Origin: Magnolia sinica
Lineage: Eukaryota > Streptophyta > Magnoliopsida > Magnoliales > Magnoliaceae
Assembly: GCF_029962835.1 (NCBI RefSeq)
Contig: NC_080584.1
Location: 83,542,862-83,606,861 of the forward strand
Direction: 5' to 3'
Length of the DNA stretch: 64,000 nt
Part shown: one piece after another, positions 1 through 10,306 of the stretch
Layout: the number at the start of each line of letters is the position of its first letter
Numbering within the stretch: the stretch's first letter is position 1
Notes under the pieces: generated by a model
What the model was told of the DNA's origin: nothing
Database searches by the model: none
Seen by the model: the letters and a program-made list of their open reading frames with translations, nothing else
Made by a program: the position numbers and the translations under genes

Positions 1-3000
1 CACAATTGCAATCGAAACATTGTTTTGTCTAGATCTCTTAGGTTGTGGACCATATTGAGTAGATGGACTATTTATCGAGTCTCCGCGTGTGGGTTCAGGA
101 GCTGGTGGTGCCTCAGAAAGTGGCGACGGGGATGGTGCTGGCAAAGGTGGTGATGGAAGAACAGTAGTATTGAACGGGTTTCCATCCTTTCTGCAAAAGC
201 AGATTCCAAGTCATTTAAAAAGTTAAAATTGAGTAATTCGTTTCTTTTGTTGACTATAAAATGTAAGTAAAGAAACTAAGGGGCCGTTTGGCATTTCTAC
301 TAATAAGAGTTTATTTGCTTATTATAAAAAAATAAGCTCTTATTTTCAAAATAGACTATTTAGTAAAGCTCTAATTTTAGAGCTCATTCTTTTAGAAACT
401 AGTCAAAAAGCTCTTTAAAAATAATTGATGGGGAGGCCACTTTTTCTTTTAGAGCTTATTTGGCTTAAACAAGTAGACATTTTTTGTTAATATTTAGCCA
501 AGTTTATCTTTAAATTTTTTAAATAATTCCCATATTAACCTCCTCTCTTCTTTTTACAATCTCTCTAAGGTGGACCCACGTGATGAGCAACCCATATTGA
601 AGGTGGGGCTCCACATGATGAATGGTCCACATCAAAGTTGGACCCCACATGATGGATGCCCCACATCAAAGTGTGGCCCCACATGATGGACGACCAGCAT
701 CAAAGGTGGGACCCACATGATAGATGGCGGACATTGAGGGGGGGACCACATAATAGAAGGTTGACATCAAAGGTGGGCCTACATGATGAACAGCCCATAT
801 TGAAGGTTGGGCCCCACATGATGGACAGTCCACAACAAAGGTTGGGCCCACATGATGGAGGGGGAACATCAAAGGTGGGTCCCATGTCATAGATGGCCCA
901 CATCAAAATGTGGCCCCGCATGATGGACTATCTACATCAAGCGGGGCCCCACACGATGGGCAGTCCATAGTAAAGGTGGGACCTACATGATGGATGGCGA
1001 ACATCAAAGGTAGGCCCACATGATGAACAACCCATATTGAAGGTGCCCTCCGCATGATGAATGATCCACATCAAGGTGGGCCCACATAATGCACGATTCA
1101 CATCAATGGTGGGCCCCACATGATGGATGACCCACATCAAAGTGTGGCCCCACATGATGGACTATCTACATGTGGGCCCCACTTGTTGGACAATTCATAG
1201 CAAAGGTGGAACCCACGTGATGGATGGTGTACATCAAAGGTGTGCCCACATGATGAATGGCCCATATTGAAGGTGCCCCAACATGATGAATGGTCCACAT
1301 CAAGGTGGGCCCACATAATGCACGATTCACATCAATGGTAGGCCCCACATGATGAATGACCCACATCCAAGGTGTGGCCCAACATGATGGACTATCTACA
1401 TCAAGTGGGCCCCACTTGATGGCTGGTCCATAGCAAAGGTGGGACCCACATGATGGATGGTGGACATCAAAGGTGGGTCTGCATGATGAATGACCCATAT
1501 TGAAGGTGCCCCCCACATAATAAATGGTCCACATCAAGGTGGCCCACATAATGGACGGAGTGGGCCACACATGATGGATGGCCCACATCAAAGTGTGGCC
1601 CTTGTGATGGAAAATCCACATTAAGTGGGCCCCACCTAATGGATGATCCACATCCAAGATCTCGCATGATGGACAACCCATATCCAAAATGGCCCAACAT
1701 GATGGATGATCCAAATAAAAGGTGCGCCCTACAAGATGGATGGTGGACATCAAAAGTGGGCCCCACATGATGGATAACCCACTTCAAAAGTGGGGCCCAC
1801 ACGATGGACATATCAAATGTGGACTCCACGTGGTGGGTAGTGGACATTGAGGAGTCCCACATAAAGGACAATTAGCATTGATGGTGAGCCCCACATGATG
1901 GATGACCTACATCATGGTGGTCCCCACATAATGAATGGTCCACGTCAAAGGTCAATCCCTAATGATTAATGGTCCACATCCAAGACAAGCCTCGCATGAT
2001 GGACTACGACCCACTTTAAAGGTCCACCCATCCATCTTAAGATCCTCATTTCAGCTACATTCATCCTATGAATATGTTGTTCCATATAAGCCTGAATTCC
2101 ATATAAATGATATAGTAAGCCCCACACAAATCAATGGTAGGCATTACCTCTCACATTGTTCCCTGTTCTGTGGTCCACCTGAGTTTTGGATCGCTTGTTT
2201 TTTGGGACTTGTAGGTTTCCTGAGGTGACGCATTTGATGGATGAGCTGGGTGCATTCAAACATTACTTGGGCCCCACATCTAGTACCACCATAAGCTTCA
2301 GCGGTACCGATACCACTGGAGCACGCCCCATTTTTATATAGTCCGAATATATATATATATATATAGACATGTGTTTATATATCTTATGCTTTAATGAACT
2401 AAATTTTGTCTAATAGCATATATTATAACATCATCATTTAATAATTGAATATATATGTGTTAGCTATCAGCTTTCCCATGATTGTCATTGTGATGGTGAC
2501 GCATGTCTCAATGTGAAAGACAGTCTTTAGTGTGATAATACCCATTGCATACCCCCTTCCAATTGAAGCTAAAATAAAAATAAATAAATAAATAAAAGTA
2601 TGAATGATATAGTGCTCTTACTTAAAATTTGGGATGCTCAGCAACTTTGATGGCATGGGGCCCCAAAATAAGTTATTCTCAATATTCCTGTTGAAGAATG
2701 AAACATTTCAAGGCACAAATCACAACAGATACCATCCTGCAATACCCTACTAAATTACAAACTATAGGAGATACTTTGAAAACAAAATAATAATTGTAAT
2801 AATATTAACTTTTGACTCAAAATAAAAATCAGTAAGTGCAAAGGAAGTACAAATCAATCAGGGGAAGATCTTGTAAAATATTAAGGGTTCCAGATAGCTG
2901 ATTGTTCTGCATGTGCCTGTCAAACAAACAAATTTCTAAATTTCGGCAGGATGAAAGATGTGCATAGAAAAGAAAATCATCAGGAAGATACTCACAAGGT

Positions 3001-5986
3001 TGTTAAAGATGATAAGTTCCCCAAAGAGGGCGGCAATTGTCCACTTAAGTTGTTAAAAGACAAATCACTACACCAAGAAATATGCTAGCATCAGCATACA
3101 AATGTTGGAAAACAAAAGGTTTCTTCCAACTTTAGAAAGATGTTCTTACAGATTAATTAACCCAGTGAGGTCCTGAAAGGCATCCGGCAATTCTCCACTT
3201 AAAAGATTACCATTCAACGACCTAGGAGAACAAAACAATCAAGAATATCAATGTAAAGCGCAAAACAAAACCACTCACACTAGTATGATGGATAAAAGAA
3301 AAAGATACTATGTACACCTACAAATCTGATAGAAGAGATAGTGTTGATAAGGAATCAGGGATACTTCCATTCAATCTGTTATCTGAAAGGAAACTGCGAA
3401 AAATAAAGAAAAATAGATGTTTGAATCAGCTGGTGCACAAAAAGTAGAATATATGATTATACAACCCCATAACTAACACATAACTACTACAATATAGCTC
3501 TTTCAAAAATATCAGAGCATAAAAACCAACATGTTCAAGGTTCGGAACATACAATGATCTTATTGTTGAGGGCAAATTATAAGGAATGCGCCCACCAATA
3601 TGGTTGTTGCTCAAATCTCTGTCCCACAACAATGGTCAATCACAAAATGGTCAATATACTAAACACATGAAGATGTATCTCAGATGGCTATTAGCATAGA
3701 GAGATTATCTCTAGTGAGCTAAGTGTATGAGAACTGTCACATGCACATAATTGCATTTGGACTGGTTGAATAGTTGCATTTGGACTCATTGATATCCAAA
3801 TCACCTATATAAGAACACCCATCAGGTCCAGAACACTCTTCATGAGGTGGCTTGAAAAAATAATACTTATCAGATGGTCCAAACCATCCAGCCTGTGGCA
3901 TGAAACAATGGATGGACAAGATCATTCACAGATTAAAGGTTCAGTAATGGATGTTTCGGAGCACCCAATTGCTGCGATTTTTGCAGCAGCCAGAAGAAGA
4001 GTGAGCTGGACCTAAGGGACGGTCCAGATAGGTGATATGAATGCCCAATGATTCCAAGTCCAACTATGTGCATGGGAAGGTTTCCATGTAATTGGTCAGC
4101 TAGATCATCACTCATTAGCATATACCTCTAACACTAGATAGAAACTAGGGAATGAAATTGCAGACATCATTCTTTGTCAGTATCATGGTCCATATAGTAG
4201 AAACAGGGCTGAAAAGTCATGAGGAAAGCTCAACTGGTTCAACCATAGTATTATGACTTGGCAAGTTAAGTTGAAGATTTTGCCAAATCACATGCTTTCA
4301 ACTCAGCTGATTCTAAAAAGTCGGAATATAGCAACTTTCAAAAAAAAAAAGACAGTACATAATGCTCAAACCAAAAATATAATCAAGGTCAAGATCTAGA
4401 GATATGATATGATATGCCCCACCATGGATGCCCTATTCGCCAAGAAACTACCAGGTGAAGTTCTTTTGGGATGTCGGACATCCACGGTGGGGGCCCATCA
4501 TCAAAATGTTTTGGACGCTGAACCATGGCCTGTTGTACAACTGAAAACCCAAGCATACAATAGATATTAGCGTTTGAGCATTGTATATCCCCTCTTTTAA
4601 AGATCTTTTATGAAAAACATGAAAAAAATAATAATAATAAGAAACTAAGATATGTGGAATTGCTCAAATGCCACCACAATTGTGGCCACATAACATTCTT
4701 TTTTATGGTTTTCTAGAGAAGAAAAATCTATTTGTGGAGTTTTGGTTACTTACATGAGCCCAATGATTCATCTAAAGAATTAATGCATTTTTTTTTTCAA
4801 AATATTAATGGGAAGATTGTCTCAGTATCTCACCTACAACTAGTTGCAAATGCAACTTGTTAGTGTGTGGGGTCCACCGTGGTGTATGTATCGCATCCAA
4901 CCAGTCTAATACGGTTGCCCCATAATGAAAATGGGATGCCACAAAAATCATGCCAATCCAACCATCGATTGGGCCATCGCATGAATTTCAAGGTTTTTGG
5001 GTGGTTGTCCATTGTTTTCTATCATGTGGCCCACATGATGATTAGATTGGCATTATTTGGGCTACTATATTTTCATAATGGGAAAAACCCTGTTATATGG
5101 ATTGGATATCCACATTGGATGCCACCCGCAGCTAGCTAGTTGCACATGTTTTCATCTGCAATTACTTGTGGGTGAGGCCTTCCCAATATCAACTGCCATT
5201 TTCAATAACTTGTTTTCAGGAAAATACATTTTTCTAACCCCAGATAAGAAAATGCAAAAACCACTTACATTGATATTATGGATGAAAAGTTCCCTAATTT
5301 GTCACCCAATGCTCCTCCCAAATTGGCACCATTAACAATTCTATCCAATAAGAAATTATTAAAAAGATGTTAAACAAACAATATTTAAGCAAATATCAAG
5401 CATAAGAAAGTTTGAAACAAAATAAAAAATAAAAAATCACCGCACATTGCAGTTATGTTGGAGTTGACACAAAGAACACCTTGCCAGCCCTCCATGCAAG
5501 GGTCACCTCCATCCGCGATCCATCCAGGAAGAGGAGGAGAACCCAATGAAGCAAACAAGTGATTTATTGCATAAACTGATAGGGAAAAGAAGATATCCTT
5601 AAGAAGACATGCATAAGACTAACAAGGTAGTCAACAAATTCACAATAAAAAAGAGAGATGAATCAATACATCATAGGGTAAAAAATAACAAGTTACTTGT
5701 TGATTCACACACACACACACACACACACACAGAGAGAGAGCATTATTAACAAATTACATATAGTGCTACAATTCTCAGCAAAAACATCCGACAAAAATCA
5801 GAAATTACTTATAGCACTAACAATTCTAAATTTTCACTAAAGAAAAAGTGAAATTTTTAATTTACCATCTTGTTCATAAGTATATCCATCGGAATATGGT
5901 AGAGCAAAAATCAATATGAAGCATGAGAAGACTAGCACAGATATTTTCATATTTGCACCATCCATCAGCAATCTCTTCGAAACCAT
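1..5986 (-). CDS. SRF: STRUBBELIG-family LRR receptor kinase, 5' part (10 coding exons, 3' end outside window)
   Basis: Coding exons on the minus strand: 5866-5986, 5446-5575, 5269-5340, 3553-3618, 3322-3393, 3150-3221, 2996-3067, 2851-2916, 2622-2687 and 1-190 (continuing past base 1). All junctions are GT-AG and all keep one frame; the repeat exons are 72 or 66 bp, the exon ladder expected of plant LRR receptor kinases. Exon 1 has the start ATG, a basic start and a hydrophobic signal segment (about residues 14-30). Exon 2 carries the LRR N-cap with PGWIADGGDPC and WQGVLC. Exons 3-9 give about six LRRs (e.g. DLSNNHIGGRIP, DLSFNNLSGQLP). Exon 9 has NIENNLFWGPMPSKLLSIPN and exon 10 begins KDGNPFNTT, then a Pro/Ser-rich juxtamembrane stretch. 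These are hallmarks of the SRF family, plasma-membrane receptors with an often atypical kinase domain that act in tissue morphogenesis and cell-wall signalling. The subfamily member, transmembrane segment and kinase cannot be judged here. No stop or frameshift is seen. Confidence 0.93.
280..555. mobile_element. DNA-transposon end fragment in SRF intron
   Basis: TAA precedes GGGGCCGTTTGGCATTTC, a Tourist/PIF-Harbinger-type terminus. It is followed by an AT-rich segment containing the inverted words AATAAGAGTTTATTT and AAATAAGCTCTTATT. No matching right terminus was found before the minisatellite that follows, so either the element is truncated or the satellite sits inside it. Similar AT-rich sequence flanks the second satellite block at 29-30.4 kb. 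Confidence 0.4.
556..2010. repeat. Minisatellite array in the last visible SRF intron
   Basis: About 1.45 kb of degenerate ~33 bp monomers of the type CCCCACATGATGGA + TGGTCCACATCAAAGGTGGG. Superimposed is a higher-order period: the word GGACTATCTACAT recurs at 925, 1159 and 1389, so about 230 bp or seven monomers. Open frames across it on either strand are by-products of the repeat. It lies wholly in the 191-2621 intron of the SRF gene, upstream (in plus coordinates) of exon 9. Confidence 0.9.
2011..2621. other. Rest of the SRF intron: MITE-half remnant and AT-rich sequence
   Basis: At about 2100-2230 there is a fragment (CCACCTGAGTTTTGGATC) related to the repeat halves at 43.5-44.2 kb. A (TA)n run follows at 2349-2365 and a TAAA run at 2578-2596. 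Nothing else recognised. Confidence 0.5.
3619..5268. other. 1.65 kb SRF intron with a MITE remnant
   Basis: The intron between the first full LRR exon (5269-5340) and the next (3553-3618). Around 4866-5130 it holds a fragment of the GGGTCCACCGTGGTGTATGT MITE family, and around 4410-4520 another fragment rich in CCCACCATGGATGCC-like words. No gene is supported. Confidence 0.5.
5707..5740. repeat. (CA)n(GA)n microsatellite
   Basis: A CA dinucleotide run followed directly by GAGAGAG, inside the SRF intron between exons 1 and 2. Confidence 0.95.
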
Positions 5987-6010
5987 GTTCCTATCATCCA
6001 AAACTTTTCC

Positions 6011-7289
6011 CTGTTATGGAAGACAAAAAAAAAAGACAGAGAGAGAGAGAAACACAATTAACATAACATAAAACCTCAAAGTAAAGCAGCAAGGGAGGAA
6101 AAAATCAAACGACAAAAATATTTTATAGAAAAAAAAGGAATGGCCCCAATCAGTCAATTATTACTTCCTAATTACATCTCAAATTTTTTGAAAGAAACAA
6201 TCACTTTTTAAACAAAACCGTACAAAAACTAACCATGAAAAACGTTTAAATCTCAAGACAATCAAGCAAGTCCATTAAAACATCAAGGGTCAGCGGTCAA
6301 ATTCAATCACGATGGCACAAATCATCCAATCATCATGAATTTTAGGCCATGCTCCATCCACAATAGATCCACGACTTGCACGGTCCCGATCCCAATACAG
6401 CAAAACCACATGAGCGGCAGATTGGCACCATCACCACCATCAATTAAAATTGGGATCTGCTACTCCACTCTATCAAGGACCATATCCTCAGTTAAAAAAT
6501 GACAGTGAACTATCACTAAAGTCGAGCGAATTCGAACCAAAAATTGCCCAAAACTAACTCGTACGAAAACCCAAAATCCGCAAAACTAAATTAGTAAAGA
6601 AAAGAATTCCCAAATGACAAAATCCATAAGAATTCAAGTTACATACAGCAGATCTCTTCATAAACACAACCCATTATTTTCAAACTTTTATCAAGCCCAA
6701 AAAGAAAACTGGTAATTACCAGATAACCTGAAAAAAGAGTAAATTACCACTACAATCCTCTTCTTTCCACTGTAATAGTTCGAAATTTTCACTATTTCGC
6801 AGAGAGAAAGAGAAGGAAAATGTAAGTGAAAAAAAAAAGGCGCATGAACTTGAAAACCAGAGCAGAGATTTTTCTAGCACTAGACATACTCAGATTCATG
6901 GAATCTGAGTATCTAAATGCAGAAATTTCAAGAATGAATCAGAACGGAGGAAGCTGTTCCCACGTGCCAATGGCACGCGTATGAGGGATCCTCTTCATTC
7001 ATCAGGCGTGCATCCTGGTCCACTACTCGTGTGGGCCAAACGTGTACATTGGATGTGGACCGTTCGTTATCTAACTATTTTTAACCGTCCGTTCTTTCAT
7101 CTACCTACGGCTTACCTGATAAGTGGATTGATCTGATTTCAAGATCTACGACAGATCCAGAGTGGGGCCGGCTGATTAACGGCCCGGATCTTGCATACGT
7201 GTGATGTGATGGCACGAATCGAGCGTGCGGGGAAGCACCGGAAAAGAGAAAAAGAGAGGGAGGAAGAGAGAGAGAGAGAGAGTACTCAC
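6011..7289 (-). other. Probable 5'-leader intron of the SRF gene
   Basis: On the minus strand the start codon (5986) is preceded by a short leader and a good acceptor, TTCCATAACAG ending at 6011. The best upstream donor is GTGAGTACTC beginning at 7289, just upstream of a CT-repeat on the sense strand. A long 5'-leader intron would explain why no TATA box or start-proximal promoter is visible near 6000. The interval is AT-rich and has no recognisable gene. Donor choice is inference; an alternative donor (CAG, GTTATCTGG) lies near 6730. Confidence 0.45.
7261..7282 (-). repeat. (CT/GA)n tract in the SRF leader/promoter region
   Basis: A GA dinucleotide run on the plus strand reads as CTCTCT on the SRF sense strand, beside the proposed leader donor. 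CT-rich tracts are common around plant transcription starts, so it helps place the promoter near 7290-7450, but it is not proof. Confidence 0.5.
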
Positions 7290-7740
7290 TTTTGAAAAAG
7301 ACGAAAATGATTCTACTCTGACTGATGAGAGTCTGTTGCAGAGTGCAGTGACTATCCATTTTCTCATTTGAAACGAAGATATTTTCTAAGGCTACGCGCG
7401 TGCAAAAAACATCCCACATACGCGCCACAATATCCGGAAACCTGTAAAATGTGTGGAAGATCTGATCCGTGAATCAAGTGGGTCTCAAATCATAGATGAA
7501 TCATGGTTAAAATAAGAACATTTTACTTAAATGGTAGATATTATTTTAAAATATAAAATCAAGGGTTTAAAATAATCTTAGGAAATTTCCCTTTTACGGC
7601 CAGGATTTTTTTTTGTTTTTAAATCTTGTGGCACATATCACCGGGTGTCAGTTTATGGACGTTCTGGATCTTTCACACGTGTTCTTGTTGGGGCGGGTGG
7701 ATGGACTGCCCATACACGCGTATGGTATTAGCAAAAGCCT

Positions 7741-8260
7741 TGAAAAGGACGCGACTTTCCTTGTGCCAATGAAACCTTCGCTTACTGGAGTGGGGTCCAC
7801 TGAGATGTCCGTGTGAAATCCAAACCGTCTATTAGCTTTTATAGGTCATTTTAGTATATGAGCCAAAAAATAAGAAGATAAAAACTCAGGTGGCCCATGA
7901 TATAGGAAACAATGGGGATTAAATGCCCACCATTGAAACGTAAGTAGGGTAAATGGTGATGTTTATATGCCATCCAAACCGTTCATAAGATTTTTCCAGA
8001 AATCATAAACTGACATGATAAATAGAATTCTGATCCAAAACTTCTGTGACAAGCACGAAGGTTTTCAATGGGGATCGTTCAATCACCACTTTTTCCAGTG
8101 ACGTGGCCCACTTGATCTATTTTGGATCTTAATTTTTTACTATCACCACTAAAATGATCTTTAGAAATTTATGGACGGAGTGGATGCTACACGGAAATCT
8201 CTTTAGGCCCCATAGAGCTTCTTCTTGTAGGCGGGGATACAGGAAGTCGCATCCTCTTCC
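7741..8260. mobile_element. MITE with ~25 bp terminal inverted repeats
   Basis: The left end reads TGAAAAGGACGCGACTTTCC and the right end, reverse-complemented, GGAAGAGGATGCGACTTCC. Internal sequence has the GGGGTCCACTGAGATGTCC and GTGGCCCACTTGATC words of the regional MITE families. No convincing target-site duplication was found, so the class (Mutator-like by analogy with its relatives) is inference. Confidence 0.6.
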
Positions 8261-9262
8261 AAGCAACGGTGTAGTCCGAGGTTTTCTAGCATACATTCCG
8301 ATGTATTGTTAGATGATAAGTCGCCACTTTAAGATTTTGTCTCTAAGGTCATATTTTTATGATCCAAACCGTTCATACGATGAGTCTTACCATTTTTACT
8401 ATAAAATATTCAAAACTAAAATATTAAAAACTAGAATATTTGAACTAGAAAATGAAATTTCTTCTTAAATTTTAAATAATCAAAGTGTTCTTATATCTTT
8501 CATTCCGAAACATTTTATGGGACCTCTCACTAAAGGTCAGTCCAGTTGTATGAACAGTTTAGATTATTTAAAAGGACCAATATCCAACGGCTAATCTCCC
8601 GTCGTATGCACTCTTCTTTACCAGACTCATCTTTACACGTGTATTACATTACATACCTCGGACAATGACGATCCGTCAGTTGCGAGATGCAAAACGGTAA
8701 ATCCGTCGAACAGGTAATACGAGAGAGCCGCTCGTTAACTGTCCGTACTGGGATTAACGGTGGATCAGACCATTCAACTAGTGTTATCTATCATGGATGG
8801 GCCATGCTTTAAAAATCAGTAAAAACTGATATTCCTACGTAAAAGATTGTTAGCCTTCAAATGTACGGTGGAATACGAAAAAAGAAGCCAACGGTCTCAA
8901 TTCAGGGGTAAAAGTTGAAAAAAGGACGGCAAGGATTGTTTGAAAAAATTCTACCATTTAGTGGCAGTAGGTGTAAATCTGGACTGTCCATCTAGTGGCT
9001 CTGACGATGGATGGAAAATGGTTCGGTAATCTCATTAATTGGATGATATAATCCATCCAATCGGTGACCTTCAATCTAGACAATCAGCTGTGAAAAGCTC
9101 CAAAAACCAATGGCTGTTGTTATCGTATTGCTCAAGTTTTCAAATTAAATGCCAATCAAAATCATGGCCACTATATGGACGGTCCTGATTGGTATATCTC
9201 CCCCGTGATGTATCACAACAAATGGTGGGCCTGGAGCGCAGTGTAGATCTCCCCATAATAAA
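8261..9262. other. Unassigned non-coding stretch
   Basis: AT-rich, no long open frame, no clear transposon end. I see nothing I can name. Confidence 0.5.
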
Positions 9263-9807
9263 GGAAGCAGATCGCGTGGTGTGCTGCACACCACTGGCCT
9301 CCGTAGTGTGTTAACGTCACCTAGTTCCGTGGGGCCCACCATGGTTTATGTGGTATATCCACACCGTCCATATAATTTTAGAAATCATTTTAGGGAGTGG
9401 ACCTAAACATGAGGCAGATCTAAAGTTAAAGTGGATCACACCATATAAAGTAGTGGGGACAATGACACCCACCGTTGAAACCTTCCTAGGGCCTACCATG
9501 ATATTTCTTTGCCATCCAACCTTTTCATAACGTCACACAGACCTGGATGAAGGGAAAAATATCAGTTTGATCCAAAACTTCCGTGATCCCGAGAAGTTTT
9601 TAATGGTAAGCGTTCAATCCTCACTTCTTTCTATAGTGTGGTCCACTTGAGCTTTGGATCTACCTTATTTTGGTAACCATGTTCTATAAAAATATTAAAA
9701 AATAGATGAACGGTGTGTATGATACATACATTATAATGGGACTCACGGAACTTAGTCACGCCAACACACCAAGTTGTGGGTGGTGCGTTATGTAGCGGTC
9801 CGCATCC
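9263..9807. mobile_element. Mutator-like MITE, GGAAGCGGATT family, copy 1
   Basis: 545 bp flanked by a perfect 9-bp target-site duplication CATAATAAA (9254-9262 and 9808-9816). The left end is GGAAGCAGATCGCGTGG and the right end reverse-complements to GGATGCGGACCGCTAC. The interior is near-palindromic: GGGGCCCACCATGGTTTATG with a CCACACCGTCCAT segment on the left, the inverse on the right. The 9-bp duplication points to Mutator-type transposition. No transposase is encoded. Confidence 0.88.
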
Positions 9808-9888
9808 CATAATAAAATACTCATGACAGTAGTTTCTGAAACCCGGAAAATGCGGGAGCGGATTAGGTGGGTCTTGGGACTCACCTAA

Positions 9889-10303
9889 GGGCCCGTTTGG
9901 CCGGGTGGATTGAAAGGGATTGAATGGTATTAGGGTTGATGGCATGGATTTCTAGGTAATGATGGTGTTGTCGGTGGATTATCTTGAGATCCATGGGATA
10001 GCTATATCCCTGGATTGCTATATCCAGTCTGTTTGGCACGCCTGGCCAATCCCGGGAATAAACCTTCCCATCCCTTCCAATCCCACGAACCAAACACACA
10101 TCCTAAGCAAATTTGAACGGATTAGGGTAGATTGGATGGGATTTAAAGGTAATGATGGCGTTGTCAGTGGATTGTCTTAAAATCCATGGGATTGGGATCA
10201 GATCATGGACTCTGTTTGGCACGCCCGGCCAATCCTGGGATTTAACTTTCAATCCCTTCCAATACCATCCCATCCCTTCCAATCCGACCGGCCAAACGGG
10301 CCC
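9889..10303. mobile_element. Tourist-like MITE (PIF/Harbinger type)
   Basis: 415 bp with TAA on each side (9886-9888 and 10304-10306). The inverted ends are GGGCCCGTTTGGCCGG and CCGGCCAAACGGGCCC. Inside, about 190 bp is repeated head to tail: the word AATGATGG(T/C)GTTGTC(G/A)GTGGATT occurs at about 9958 and 10150, and CTGTTTGGCACGCC at about 10029 and 10211. The right TAA is shared with the next element. Confidence 0.87.
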
Positions 10304-10306
10304 TAA

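Noticed and set aside
556-1871. Several open frames of 70-200 codons on both strands across the intron array
   Set aside because: They follow the minisatellite period, have repeated HVGPT/CGPTFDV-like strings in shifting frames, and lie in an intron.
5440-5445. Alternative donor GTGATT for SRF exon 2
   Set aside because: It breaks the reading frame into the next exon; the GTGCGG donor at 5445 keeps the frame and the expected 130 bp exon length.
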